A stretch of DNA of 64,000 bases. Origin: Dysgonomonas sp. UBA7710. Lineage in GTDB: Bacteria; Bacteroidota; Bacteroidia; Bacteroidales; Dysgonomonadaceae. Every line of letters starts with the position of its first letter. Position 1 is the stretch's first letter. This document shows, in pieces, positions 49,959 to 60,852 of the stretch. The DNA lies in assembly GCF_002482385.1 (NCBI RefSeq), contig NZ_DLFW01000002.1:301514-365513 (forward strand), read 5' to 3'. A program made the translations under genes and the position numbers. The notes below the pieces were generated by a model that was not told the origin of the DNA, made no database searches, and saw nothing but the letters and a program-made list of their open reading frames with translations.

Positions 49959-52900
49959 ATGATGTGTAAAATTAAAAGGAAAAGGATCAATCCTTTTGGG
50001 CGTAATGTCCATGCTTTCATTTATCTTCTTACATTTTTCATGATGCTGAGTGGTGCTGTTTACTCACAAACAGGAAGTAAGATTACAGTAAAAGGTGTGG
50101 TTACTGATGCTACCGGAGAACCTTTGGCCGGAGCTACAGTATCGGAAAAAGGTACTACAAACGGAACAATGACGGGCGTTGATGGAGATTTTACTCTGTC
50201 TGTTGCTCCTAATGGAACATTAACTGTGACCTATGTGGGATTTCACTCAAAAGAAGTGGAGGTTGGCGGACAAACAACGATCAAAATCTCACTTGTCGAA
50301 GACTCAAAGGTACTTGATGAAGTAGTCGTTACAGCCTTGGGTATTAAACGTGACCGGAAATCTTTGGGGTATGCTTTGTCTGAAGTAAAAGGTGATCAAT
50401 TGACAGAGACCAGAGATGCAAATATTGCTAATTCATTGTCGGGAAAAGTAGCTGGATTGCAGGTAAAACAGTCTGGTACAGGTCCTGCGGGTTCCAGTCG
50501 TATAGTGCTTCGTGGTAACAACTCAATTGGAGGAAATAATCAGCCATTAGTAGTTGTTGATGGTGTTCCGATTGATAGTTCTACTGGGGGCTCTGACGAT
50601 TATTGGGGGAATAGAGCTGTTGATAAAGGTTCGGGTATGGCAGACATTTCACCTGACGATATTGAAACAATATCAGTTCTGAAAGGCCCTGCGGCGGCAG
50701 CTCTTTACGGATCCCGTGCAGGAAATGGTGTAATCATGATTACGACAAAAACCGGAGCAGGGAAGAAGGGTATTGGAATATCGGTCAATTCAAATTTGAC
50801 GTTTGACTCTCCTATGGAATTACCTGAATACCAAAATGTCTATGGGCAGGGTTCTGGAAATAAATATGTTGCTAATGCGACTAGTAGCTGGGGAGAAAAG
50901 ATGACAGGACAAACATTTAAAGATTTTGTAGGACGTGATATAGTATATTCTCCTTACGATAACAATCTCAAGGATTTTATAGAAACGGGTACTACATGGA
51001 CTAACAGCTTGGAACTGACTAGTAGTTCGGATAAGAATACGATGCGTCTCGGGGTAATGAATATGTCTAACAAAGGTATTGTTCCTAATAGTTCTTTCAA
51101 TAAGACATCATTTACCCTACGGGCTACATCTAAGCTCACAGACAAACTTTCAATGGATTCCAAGATCACCTATGTAACACAAAAAACTGATAATAGGATC
51201 AAATTGGGAGGTGACCCTGATAATGTCTTTAATAATTATTTAATGATGCCGCGCTCCGTACATTTCTCTGATCTTTCATATGGGACTAAGGGATATGTAG
51301 GAGAAGGTAAAGTCCTCAATCCGTATGGCTATCCGAAAGGGACAGTGAGTTCCAGTACCAAGACAGATATGACAGGAAAACCGATTTCATGGACGGATCA
51401 ATACGGAGGATTGATTAGAAATCCGTATTGGGCCGCGTATAATAATACCAATAACGATCGAAAGAACCGTTTCATCGGGTTTGCATCTTTGAAATATGAT
51501 ATTACAGATTGGCTGAATATACAAGGCCGGTATGGAATGGATTTTTCCACAGCTAAATATATCATGAGACATGCTACCTACACTCCTTATTGGGAGTCAT
51601 CAGGGGATTATATACTTAGTGATGATAATGGTTATGAATCGAATGCTGATTTTTTAATAACTCTCAATAAACAGCTCTCTGACAGACTTGGTTTGGTTGC
51701 AACAGCCGGAGGGAATATAATGTATGCCCGGGCGGAAAATATTTGGACACAGGCAAACGGCCTCTATATTGAGAATTTTTTCTCTATTGTAAACGGGTTG
51801 AATAAAGATGTTACAGAGTCTCTCTCTCGTAAACAAATTAATTCCCTTTATGCTACTGCATCTTTAGCTTGGGATAATATGTTATATTTAGACCTTACTG
51901 CCCGCAACGATTGGTCATCTACCTTAAATCCTGACAACAGGTCTTATTTTTATCCTTCGGTTGGCGGAAGTTGGCTATTTACCGAGACTCTCAAAAAGAG
52001 TAATTCTTTACCCGACTTCCTTAATTACGGTAAATTGCGACTATCCTATGCGCAGGTAGGAAATGATGCATCTCCTTATCAGCTTTATGACTATTATACG
52101 GTGCGTCTTCCTTTGGAAAATGGCGTGGCGAATCTTAACCCGACCAAGAGTGACACTAAAGCATTATATGATCTGAAGAATGAAACGGTCAACTCTTATG
52201 AACTTGGACTGGAATTAAAGGCCTTTCAGAATCGTTTAGGTCTGGATTTCGCATATTATAATAAAGAAGCGAAAAATCAGATTTTGAAAATGAATACTCC
52301 ATCATCAACCGGATTTTCATATAAGTATGTTAATGCCGGAAATGTCAGAAACAGGGGGATAGAAATATTACTTACCGGCACGCCTGTACAGTCTAAAGAC
52401 TTGACATGGGATGTCAGCCTGAATTTTTCCAAAAACAGTAATAAAATAGTAGAATTGGCAGAGGGTATTACTCAGCAGGTTTTGAGTGACCCTTCCTATA
52501 ATGGATTGCTGAAAATAGTGGCTGAAGAAGGTGGTTCTTACGGCGATTTTTATGGCAAAGGCTACATGAGGCATGAAAACGGACAAATATTGATAGGTGC
52601 TGACGGCTTACCTATTATTGATAGTGACGAAAAGAAGTTAGGTAATGGAAATCCTAAATGGATGGCAGGGATAACCAATAGTCTGCGATATAGGGACTTT
52701 GATTTCTCATTCCAGATAGATATGAGATACGGAGGTAATGTATATATGGGCTCGATAAGATCCGGAGCAGCAGCTGGGACTCTAAAAATGACAGAAGCAG
52801 GACGTGAGTCCATGACTGTCCCGGGTGTATTGGCAGATGGTACTCCTAATAATATAACTACAACCGCCGAAAAATATTATGGTGTATTGAGCGGTATAAG

Positions 52901-53162
52901 CGAAGCATGGATATATGACGCCACAAATGTCAGATTGAGAGAACTAAGCGTTGGCTATAAGCTTCCACGTAAATTATTATCTAAGACCTTTATCCAAAGT
53001 GCGAAAATAAGTTTTGTTGGAAGGAACCTTTGGATGATATACAGCAAAACAGATGGCTTTGACCCTGAAGCTGGTTTCTCTACAGGTAATGCTCAAGGTT
53101 TTGAGTATGGAGCAATGCCGACTATGCGTAGTTTAGGATTTAATATAAATGTTACATTTTAA
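49959..53162 (+). CDS. SusC/RagA-family TonB-linked outer-membrane transporter
   Basis: 1067 residues, signal peptide about 1-36 (ending VYSQ). A carboxypeptidase-regulatory-like beta-sandwich (about 42-115, KGVVTDATGEPLAGATVSEK) precedes the DEVVVTALGIKRD segment and plug domain (about 125-255, with LRGNNSIGGNNQPLVVVDG and GPAAAALYGSRAGNGVIMIT in parts). The 22-strand barrel fills the rest, ending in ...FNINVTF. With its SusD partner, 11 bases downstream, it imports oligosaccharides (or sometimes peptides) with TonB energy. There is no STN domain, so no direct anti-sigma signalling is expected. The substrate is not fixed by sequence; nearby rhamnosidase suggests a rhamnose-rich glycan. Confidence 0.95.
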   Translation: MMCKIKRKRINPFGRNVHAFIYLLTFFMMLSGAVYSQTGSKITVKGVVTDATGEPLAGATVSEKGTTNGTMTGVDGDFTLSVAPNGTLTVTYVGFHSKEVEVGGQTTIKISLVEDSKVLDEVVVTALGIKRDRKSLGYALSEVKGDQLTETRDANIANSLSGKVAGLQVKQSGTGPAGSSRIVLRGNNSIGGNNQPLVVVDGVPIDSSTGGSDDYWGNRAVDKGSGMADISPDDIETISVLKGPAAAALYGSRAGNGVIMITTKTGAGKKGIGISVNSNLTFDSPMELPEYQNVYGQGSGNKYVANATSSWGEKMTGQTFKDFVGRDIVYSPYDNNLKDFIETGTTWTNSLELTSSSDKNTMRLGVMNMSNKGIVPNSSFNKTSFTLRATSKLTDKLSMDSKITYVTQKTDNRIKLGGDPDNVFNNYLMMPRSVHFSDLSYGTKGYVGEGKVLNPYGYPKGTVSSSTKTDMTGKPISWTDQYGGLIRNPYWAAYNNTNNDRKNRFIGFASLKYDITDWLNIQGRYGMDFSTAKYIMRHATYTPYWESSGDYILSDDNGYESNADFLITLNKQLSDRLGLVATAGGNIMYARAENIWTQANGLYIENFFSIVNGLNKDVTESLSRKQINSLYATASLAWDNMLYLDLTARNDWSSTLNPDNRSYFYPSVGGSWLFTETLKKSNSLPDFLNYGKLRLSYAQVGNDASPYQLYDYYTVRLPLENGVANLNPTKSDTKALYDLKNETVNSYELGLELKAFQNRLGLDFAYYNKEAKNQILKMNTPSSTGFSYKYVNAGNVRNRGIEILLTGTPVQSKDLTWDVSLNFSKNSNKIVELAEGITQQVLSDPSYNGLLKIVAEEGGSYGDFYGKGYMRHENGQILIGADGLPIIDSDEKKLGNGNPKWMAGITNSLRYRDFDFSFQIDMRYGGNVYMGSIRSGAAAGTLKMTEAGRESMTVPGVLADGTPNNITTTAEKYYGVLSGISEAWIYDATNVRLRELSVGYKLPRKLLSKTFIQSAKISFVGRNLWMIYSKTDGFDPEAGFSTGNAQGFEYGAMPTMRSLGFNINVTF

Positions 53163-53173
53163 AGCCGGAATTC

Positions 53174-54778
53174 ATGAAAACAAAAATAATATTACAATCT
53201 TTCATATTAAGCCTGATTTTACTCGGTTCAGGATGTACCACGGGTTTTGATGCCTTGAATGAGAATCCTAATGACCGTACAGACGAGCAATATGACTTTT
53301 CGAGAGCGTTGGTAGGAAGCCAGATTAGAAAAGGTGCTACTTACGAAGGCGCAGACGCACACCAACGCGTTAAAGCTTTAGGTATAGATGTCTTTGTCCA
53401 GTATGTTGGAGGAAACAGTACCGCCCGTGTTTGGACGCCTAACGATGATTGGCAATCCCTTTATTGGAAAAACCATTTCAACAACCAGCTTGCTGTGCTT
53501 AACACAGTAATCAGGGATGCTGACCTTTATGAAGGCAGGGAGAATACAAAGGCTATCGCACGTATATGGAGAGTCTATATTCAGACTATGTTTACTGACT
53601 ATTTTGGGCCAGCTCCTTTCTCTTTAGATCCTGATGATCCAAATCCGGATTATATGAAACTTGATGAATTATATCCGGTTTTATTCACGGAATTAGATGA
53701 TGCAGTCAAAGGATTTGATGATTCAAAACCTACTTTGGTTAGGGAAGACCCTGTTTATAAAGGAGATATACTTAAGTGGAAACGCTTTGCCAACACGCTT
53801 AGATTGAGGATGGCTATTAAACTGTCTGAAATTGCTCCTGATTTGTGCAAAACACAAGCATTAGCGGCTATTAATGCCGATGGTGGGATAATGCAACAGG
53901 GAGACGATGCCAAAATCGGTAGTTCTGCGGGTTGGGGGAATCAATATCCATATTACATGTATCAGGTAGGATGGAGTGATAGGCAAGTGATGATGGTATC
54001 GATGGAAAAAACACTGACAAATATAGGAGGAATGGATTATTCCGGTACAGCAACTACAGCTCCGGCCAAAGTAGATCCAAGGGGTAGCCGATATTTTGAC
54101 CCTAGTCCAACTGATAATTTATGGAAAGGTCTGAAAGCGGGAATCAGGGTTGAGGTAGGAGATATGAGATCAAAAGTTTCAGCGATGAGTGTAACCTATG
54201 TAATACCAAACGATACGAAGAAAACCGATATTATGTTATATGTGGAAGCTTGTTTCCTCGCTGCCGAAGCAACAGAACGTTTTTCTGTAAATACTGGGAA
54301 AACAGCTCTTGAGTGGTATGAAGCCGGAGTAAGGGAGTCATTTAAAACATGGGGGTTGTCGGACGATAATGCGACTACATATCTGACTTCCGAAAGTAGG
54401 AATAGTTGGGGTACTTCGGCTAAATATAACAAATCGCAAGGGGCAGGAGATACGAATCTGGAAAAAATAATTACCCAGAAATATATAGCATTTTATCCGG
54501 ACTTGTCGTTGCAAATATGGAATGATAAAAGACGATTGAATTTGCCGGCACTGGAAATCCCTGAATTCAGAGATAGTGGTGCGGGGACATATCCGGCAGA
54601 TGATGATATTCACAATGCTAAAAATTATATCCAAAGGACAGTATATCCTCAAAGCGAAAAACTAATAAACGAGAAAAAATATAATGCAGGTGTAGCACAA
54701 CTGAGAGACGGAGATAAAACATCTTCTCCACTTTGGTGGGCTTCAAAACAAGCCAACTATTGCACATCTGCAAATTAA
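53174..54778 (+). CDS. SusD/RagB-family substrate-binding lipoprotein
   Basis: 534 residues. The lipoprotein signal has its lipobox at LGSGC (lipid-modified Cys about residue 21). The body is alpha-helical TPR-like as in the SusD group, with FDALNENPNDRTDEQ near the start, DYFGPAPFSLDP, KGDILKWKRFANTLRLRMAI (quoted within limit) and the C-terminal QKYIAFYPDLSLQIWND. It forms the lid over the SusC channel at the cell surface and binds glycan. A terminator follows at 54812. Confidence 0.94.
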   Translation: MKTKIILQSFILSLILLGSGCTTGFDALNENPNDRTDEQYDFSRALVGSQIRKGATYEGADAHQRVKALGIDVFVQYVGGNSTARVWTPNDDWQSLYWKNHFNNQLAVLNTVIRDADLYEGRENTKAIARIWRVYIQTMFTDYFGPAPFSLDPDDPNPDYMKLDELYPVLFTELDDAVKGFDDSKPTLVREDPVYKGDILKWKRFANTLRLRMAIKLSEIAPDLCKTQALAAINADGGIMQQGDDAKIGSSAGWGNQYPYYMYQVGWSDRQVMMVSMEKTLTNIGGMDYSGTATTAPAKVDPRGSRYFDPSPTDNLWKGLKAGIRVEVGDMRSKVSAMSVTYVIPNDTKKTDIMLYVEACFLAAEATERFSVNTGKTALEWYEAGVRESFKTWGLSDDNATTYLTSESRNSWGTSAKYNKSQGAGDTNLEKIITQKYIAFYPDLSLQIWNDKRRLNLPALEIPEFRDSGAGTYPADDDIHNAKNYIQRTVYPQSEKLINEKKYNAGVAQLRDGDKTSSPLWWASKQANYCTSAN

Positions 54779-54811
54779 GGAAAGTTTTACGCTTTACAAC
54801 TACGATTTCAG

Positions 54812-54841
54812 GACCGCTCGAAAGGGCGGTCTTGATTTTTA
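54812..54841 (+). terminator. Terminator of the susCD unit
   Basis: GACCGCTC pairs with GGGCGGTC around a GAAA tetraloop (54812-54831), then a T-rich run. The stem includes one T-G pair. Confidence 0.88.
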
Positions 54842-54876
54842 TAGGCATACCGATATTCCAGGGATTCTTTACCTTT

Positions 54877-56919
54877 TTATATTGGTTTCTTTCTCAATAG
54901 GAGGCTATTACCGATAACAGTCACAGAACTTAATGCCATGACTATCCCTGCAAACAGCGGTTCTAACAGAAAACCGTTTACAGGAAATAATATACCTGCC
55001 GCAACCGGTATCCCGATGGCATTGAAGATAAAAGCCCAAAACAGATTCTGATGTATCGTTCCTGTTGTTATTTTCGACAGGTTTATGGTCTGTATCAGTT
55101 TATTCAGGTCGGATGAAATTACTGTAACCTGCGCCACTTCCATTGCTATGTCGCTACCTTTCCCCATAGCCACACTTACATCAGCCATTGCCAATGCGCC
55201 CACATCGTTGATCCCATCTCCGGTCATAGCCACTATTTCGCCTTGTGTCTTCAGTTCTTTTACAAAGGCGGCTTTGCCTGCCGGTAAAGCTCCGGCCATA
55301 ACATTATCCGTATCTATTCCAACTTTTCCGGCAGTCATATCGGCTGAACGTTTACTGTCTCCCGTGAGCATGTACAATTTTAGCCCTGACGATCTCATTC
55401 TGCCAATAGCATTCATTGATGTCTCTTTTACGGCGTCGGTTATAGCGATAATGGCTAATAAAGAACTCTCATTTGCAAACAGGACAATCGTATTTGACCT
55501 TTCGGTTTCCCGGTCTATCCATTCTCTTTCTTTATCCGGGATATCAATATTGCATTCTTCCAGAAGTTTGGATGTCCCCACATAATATTTGTGGGTGGAG
55601 GTTTGCCCCATGAGTCCGCGTCCCGATAATGAGGATACTTCCATCTCGGGTTTTATTCGCATGTCGTCTCTTATATAGGTTTTTACGGCATTGGCAAGAG
55701 GATGTTCCGAATACGATTCGATACCATATAATATACCTTTCAATTCAGGTGTGGCTTCTGTCAGCCATTTCATTTCCGTAACGCGGAATATACCCTCGGT
55801 TATGGTTCCTGTTTTGTCCAGAACAATTGCTGTTAATTTCCGGGCGTTTTCGAGCGCTTCATCTCCTTTTATCAGGATGCCGTTGGCCGCGCCGTTATCT
55901 ATTCCGGCCATGATGGCGGTCGGGGTTGCAAGTCCCAATGCACACGGGCAGGCCATTATCAACACGGCTATCATTGATGAAAGTCCCTGCGTAAAGCCAT
56001 CTTCGGGAGATAGGAGTAACCATGCTAAAAATGTCATGATCGCGACAATCCCTACGATGGGAATGAATACAGATGAAACTCTGTCCACTGCTTTTATAAC
56101 CGGTAGGCGGCTACTTTCTCCCTCCTGTACCATTCTTACGATTTGCCCGATCAGGGTATTCCGTCCTACCTTATATGCCTCGAAATAGAAGCTGTTGGCC
56201 TCGTTGACCGTGCCGGCGTACACTTTCTTTCCTTCTCCTTTCTCCACGGGCATTGCTTCCCCATTAATCATACTTTCGTTGATAAAAGAACTGCCTTCGA
56301 TTATTTTTCCGTCTACGGCAATTCTTTCTCCCGGTTTTACAAATATTTTGTCACCTATCCGGATATCTTTTATCGGGGTCTTTACCAGTTGCCCGTCTTT
56401 AAATACAGTAGCTGTACTTGGCTGTAATCCGATCAGTTGTTTGATGGCGACAGTAATATTCCTTTTTGCCTTATACTCCAGATACCGTCCCAGCAGGACA
56501 AATGCTACGATCACCGCTGAAACTTCAAAATATACATGCGCTTCCTGTCCTTTACCTGCCCAGAAAGAAGGATAAAAAGTATTGAACACACTTACAATAT
56601 AGGCTGTGCCTGTACTCAGCGCCACCAATGTGTCTACATTAGTCGTGAAGTGCCGGATTTGTATCCACGCTTTAATGAAGAATTGTTTTCCGAAGATGAT
56701 TATCACAGGTGTAGCCAGCGCCCACATGATATAATCGGCATAATTTATTTTATTGAAGAATATGGCTATAATCAGTAGGGGAACGCAGAACGACATCGCA
56801 TAGATACAATTCTTTTTCAGTCCCGCCAGATTATGGTTGTATATATCTACGATATCTTCACCGTCTATTATTTTTTCGATGTCGGATGTACTGAGAATAT
56901 TTTCAGGGGCGCTTGTCAT
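54877..56919 (-). CDS. P1B-type copper-translocating ATPase without N-terminal metal-binding domain
   Basis: 680 residues, a complete P1B core: eight membrane helices, metal-site ACPCALGLATPTAI (about 323-336) in TM6, phosphorylation site LDKTGTITEG, HP motif SEHPLANAV, and hinge TGDGINDVGALAMADVS. TM8 MALSSVTV fits the Cu+ type. Odd points: no GMTCxxC heavy-metal domain at the N-terminus (only about 30 residues precede the first helix), actuator loop NGEA instead of TGES/SGEP, and TM7 FIFN instead of the usual Y-N. It likely exports Cu+ from the cytoplasm, or serves oxidase assembly. It appears as a single gene inside the glycan locus. Confidence 0.88.
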   Translation of the reverse strand: MTSAPENILSTSDIEKIIDGEDIVDIYNHNLAGLKKNCIYAMSFCVPLLIIAIFFNKINYADYIMWALATPVIIIFGKQFFIKAWIQIRHFTTNVDTLVALSTGTAYIVSVFNTFYPSFWAGKGQEAHVYFEVSAVIVAFVLLGRYLEYKAKRNITVAIKQLIGLQPSTATVFKDGQLVKTPIKDIRIGDKIFVKPGERIAVDGKIIEGSSFINESMINGEAMPVEKGEGKKVYAGTVNEANSFYFEAYKVGRNTLIGQIVRMVQEGESSRLPVIKAVDRVSSVFIPIVGIVAIMTFLAWLLLSPEDGFTQGLSSMIAVLIMACPCALGLATPTAIMAGIDNGAANGILIKGDEALENARKLTAIVLDKTGTITEGIFRVTEMKWLTEATPELKGILYGIESYSEHPLANAVKTYIRDDMRIKPEMEVSSLSGRGLMGQTSTHKYYVGTSKLLEECNIDIPDKEREWIDRETERSNTIVLFANESSLLAIIAITDAVKETSMNAIGRMRSSGLKLYMLTGDSKRSADMTAGKVGIDTDNVMAGALPAGKAAFVKELKTQGEIVAMTGDGINDVGALAMADVSVAMGKGSDIAMEVAQVTVISSDLNKLIQTINLSKITTGTIHQNLFWAFIFNAIGIPVAAGILFPVNGFLLEPLFAGIVMALSSVTVIGNSLLLRKKPI

Positions 56920-57038
56920 GATTCTTAAGTTTGAGATTCATATAAATCAACATCATAAAGTTAGATAAAGTTTGGAGTATGACCCCTAATCCTGTTACTA
57001 ATATGAATAACCTGTGTTTTGTAATTGATAATTTGTAT

Positions 57039-59321
57039 CTAATTAAGAAGTGTTATAATGTTTTTCTCTCTATCCCGGGGAAAAACCTGTAACAACTGTA
57101 TTTTACCCTTCTCTAATTTACATTCTATGGTCGTATTATGTGGAGCATGCAATTTGAAATGAACATCCCATTCTTTAGGCCATGCGGGCAACAGATAGAT
57201 TTTTTCCCCATCGGTCTGCAAAAGCATTTCCTGCAAAGCGATCATACCCGAGCCGCCCCAGTTATGGTCCGGCGTCCAGTCAAACCCCGGCCCCCAGAAG
57301 GCAGGAAAACGGGTTGCGGCACTTTGCAATTTCTTTACCACCAAGTCTTTCGATTCGGCAACCAGACCAAGACGCGCGGCCCATACAGCATCTTGTTTCC
57401 AACCTACATGACTTCTGAATTTCCGAACATCAGGGTCATATCTCCATGTATTGCGGGCTATCTCCAGATTCTCTTTGCCCACGCCATATATTCCCCAGGG
57501 GAACACAGGATACAATTGAGGAGTCTCCGTATTATTTATCCTCTCCCAAAGCCAGGCAGGGGCAATTGTTTCATGCCCGCCGATATACCGTGTCTTTATT
57601 TCAGGTATCCTCGACAGGAAAGTGTTGAAATATTCCCGTTTAATACTATCTGCTCCAAACGATCCGGACTTTAATAAATTCCCGGTGACGACTTTCAACG
57701 CAGCAATGGTAGACGACGCATTATAAGCCATCTTGTAAGTTTCGCATGCCGACCCCGGATATAAAACTAGCTTATCCTGTTCATCAAAGACCTTTCGCCC
57801 TCTTTGCCGGGCCAGATATTGATAATGCTCATCAAAAAAACGAAGGGTACTTTCGATTAAGGGAAGATATTCTTTGATATTCCCGCCCGTATATTGCTCA
57901 TGTTCGAGTATCATGTAGCAGAATTCCAAAGCAGTATCCTACTGATACTCAAGCCATGCGTTATACTCCATTCCTTTATCATAACCGTCAGGGCGTTTCC
58001 ATCCGTACTCACTCGGATTTGGCAAGCCGAAGTTTTCTATCTGTTCGGTGAAGCAGGCTCCTTCATGCCCCCAATAGACCTTACTCCTCAATTCGGCGGC
58101 AGGCAATATCCGGTTGTAGAAGTCAAACTGGGATTTCATCATATCAAAATCACCGCTCCTGAGCATCGGGAAATATACCAGACGCTGATTCTGCGCGGTA
58201 TGCGTTCCTCCGCCCCATTTCCTGAAATCGGGAGTGAAACGATAAAGGGTGTCTGTATATTGCGGGTCGTATGTAAACAATCCGCCGTTAAATTTTGTGG
58301 GATAATCTCCGTATGCATTGCATCCCAGCATGTAACGGAACAGCTGATAATTCCGGGCAACCTCTTTCGCCTTACTGTCATTATCCGAAGTGATATGAAT
58401 AAAACTGCGGTTCCAAAAATCAGTCCACCATTGTTTATTCTCTTTCAGGTCCGAAACGACAGGTTTCTCCAATCCGGCTTTCCACACCGTAATATCCGGT
58501 GTTTGGGCTGTATGGAGTTTTATCCTGATATTGCTATTCTTCAGGGGTTTTTCACTTTCCAGTTTCCATGCCCGGAAATCGGTATTTGCATAAACACCTT
58601 CCGATATATCAGATGCTTTAAAACCCTTCGCTTCCATATATCCCCCAAACACAAGGTTATGAAGCGGATTATTTATCAGGGACTTTACCTCATCTAATCC
58701 CTGCTGTGCTACGGTGACGTCGAATACGGTTTCCCCCTGATTCTGATGGTAAAATAAAACCTTATTCCCTTCGAACCTGACTTTATCCTTTTTCGTTACC
58801 GGATCTTTCGGCGCAGCCCATTTATATGAATTCTGATTGCTTTCGTTTTTCCGTAACCATCTGTCCTGATAACGCCAGTTTTCATAGAAGGCTTCGATTT
58901 TCATCCCCTGATTATTTGAGATATCGACATTTATAACCGGATTGAACACATCTACCCAGATATGAACTTTAGACGTAATATTTCCGTCACGGCCTTTTAT
59001 ATATACACATCCTTCTTCCGGATTCAGTTCCTGACTGAACTCGTTCCCAAATGGATTGGGTGTCAGTTTCAGGCGAACGCGCCCGAGTTTAAGCAGCGTA
59101 TTATTTTCATCGAATGTTCCGCTACGCGATATGTAAAACAGTATGTCTCCATTTTCTACCCAGACATTCAGCCCGATATCGCCGCCGCCACAGGGCATGC
59201 TCCCGGCAGAATTTTCACTCTGCGTATTCCATTTTACACTGTAACCGGAAATTGTCTGTGCCGATGCAGTACAGACCGAAAATAAGACCGAAAGTAGTAA
59301 TATAAAAAAGCGGATGCACAT
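57039..59321 (-). pseudogene. Secreted DUF5703-type glycoside-hydrolase gene interrupted by in-frame TAG
   Basis: The N-terminal 460 codons (59321 to 57942) encode a signal peptide (1-21, ending ASAQ) and a DUF5703-like beta-sandwich part with SMPCGGGDIGLNVWVENGD, continuing into a helical catalytic-like region (NYQLFRYMLGCNAYGDYPTKFNGG). A TAG at 57941-57939 follows ...NAWLEYQ. Reading continues in the same frame with DTALEFCYMILEHEQ for about 300 more codons to 57039, including HETIAPAWLWE and the GPGFDWTPDHNWGGSGM segment typical of (alpha/alpha)6 GH95-like enzymes. The whole gene would encode about 760 residues. A TGG-to-TAG change is the simplest origin (inference). Confidence 0.85.
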
Positions 59322-59360
59322 AGCTTACTTCTTTTGAAAATCGGCGGAGCCAAATATAAA

Positions 59361-60791
59361 TTATATGATATCGTCCCAGTTATCTGTCCTGAATGAAGAC
59401 AAAGGCAATCCTTCGGTACTGAATAAATCTCCCACAACAAAATCCTTAAAGCCATAACGCACAGCGACCGGTTTGCCAACCTTATCGGATGAAACTTCTA
59501 TCCTGCTGCGTTTGATTTCCGCCTTTGCCGGATAAAACACCCGGTCTTCGCCTGCTATCTCAAAGTTTTTCAGTTCTTTTCCGTAGGCAGTAAGCCACAT
59601 AGGAGCATTGTCGAACGACAAAACAGCCTTACCGCCTTCTATTGCCATCTCTTTAAATGTCGGGCTTTCATAAGCAAAACCCGACATACCATAAGTCTTA
59701 GCCAGGGCCATCATTGCCAGACGTTCCCCTCCGACCTCTTTATTACGGGGATGAATACAGTTTTCTTCACCTATATCCATCAGAACTACCATGCCCGAAT
59801 TGGGTATTACCTGAGCCGATTTATATTGTGCTTCACGTAAAAAGGCCGCGTTAAAATCCCCGTGCTTTTCGGGAGGATTATTGTATGGTGCTATCTGACA
59901 ATAATAGAACGGGAATTCTCCTTGTCCCCATATTTTCCGCGTTTCCTTTATGAAGGTTTGGAAAAGGCGGGGATATTGCGATGCCCGGTCATAATTGGAC
60001 TCTCCCTGATACATTATTGCTCCATTGATAGTATAGCCTTTTACCGGATGTATCATGCCATTGTATAAAGTGGTGGGAGTCCGGTTTTTCTCTTTTATAT
60101 CATCCATACTATCCGGTAGCTTCACTTCTTTAAACTCACGGCTGAGAATATCACGGCTCATCCAGCTTTCGATCCACGAACCTCCCCATGAAGAAAGGAT
60201 AAGCCCGACCGGGACATCCAGCGTTTCGTTTAACAGGCGCCCGAAGTAATAACCTGTCGCGCTGAACTCCTTTACTGTTTCGGGGGTAGCTTCCTGCCAT
60301 TCTCCGATAAAATTATCCTGTGGTTCCAGTTCGGATGTACGTTTAACTGTAATAATACGGATATTTTTATTCTTCGATTTGAAAATAGCTTTATTCCCTC
60401 CCTCTACCGGTTGATTTTTAAAGCCTTTCATCGGCATTTCCATGTTAGACTGGCCTAAGCATAGCCATACCTCGCCAATTAATATATTCTCAAGCGTAAC
60501 TCTATCTTTTCCATCCGAAACAGTAATCGTATATACATCATTACTTGCTGCCGGAGTAGGTATCTGCAAAGTCCATTTACCCGAATCGTCAGTCTTAGCC
60601 GAATATTTCCGGTCAGCCCATGACGGATCTACTTCTACCGGTTTCCCTTTCTCTGACCAACCCCACATATTAATATTCGTATTTTGTTGTAATAACATAT
60701 TATTGCCAAAGATGGATGGTAGTTTCAACTGTGCCTGAACTGATATGCTTAATATCAGCATCAGGGATAATAGTAGAGCGGGTTTTTTCAT
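59361..60791 (-). CDS. Secreted sialate O-acetylesterase-family SGNH esterase
   Basis: 476 residues, signal peptide 1-20 (ending VQAQ). An SGNH hydrolase of the sialate 9-O-acetylesterase family. The nucleophile Ser is in CLGQSNMEMPM (about 111-121). A Gly-block GSWIESWM, the YQGESNYDRA segment (about 260) and the late ENCIHPRNKEVGGERLA containing the catalytic His complete the set. An N-terminal beta-sandwich (about 22-100) precedes the core. It removes O-acetyl groups, here plausibly from a plant or host glycan so that the neighbouring rhamnosidase can act (inference). Operon order on the minus strand: rhamnosidase, esterase, DUF5703 enzyme. Confidence 0.92.
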   Translation of the reverse strand: MKKPALLLSLMLILSISVQAQLKLPSIFGNNMLLQQNTNINMWGWSEKGKPVEVDPSWADRKYSAKTDDSGKWTLQIPTPAASNDVYTITVSDGKDRVTLENILIGEVWLCLGQSNMEMPMKGFKNQPVEGGNKAIFKSKNKNIRIITVKRTSELEPQDNFIGEWQEATPETVKEFSATGYYFGRLLNETLDVPVGLILSSWGGSWIESWMSRDILSREFKEVKLPDSMDDIKEKNRTPTTLYNGMIHPVKGYTINGAIMYQGESNYDRASQYPRLFQTFIKETRKIWGQGEFPFYYCQIAPYNNPPEKHGDFNAAFLREAQYKSAQVIPNSGMVVLMDIGEENCIHPRNKEVGGERLAMMALAKTYGMSGFAYESPTFKEMAIEGGKAVLSFDNAPMWLTAYGKELKNFEIAGEDRVFYPAKAEIKRSRIEVSSDKVGKPVAVRYGFKDFVVGDLFSTEGLPLSSFRTDNWDDII

Positions 60792-60852
60792 ATTTTTATT
60801 TTTATCAGCTTTTTAGTTTATAAGTATATTTACATTAATTAACTATATATAG

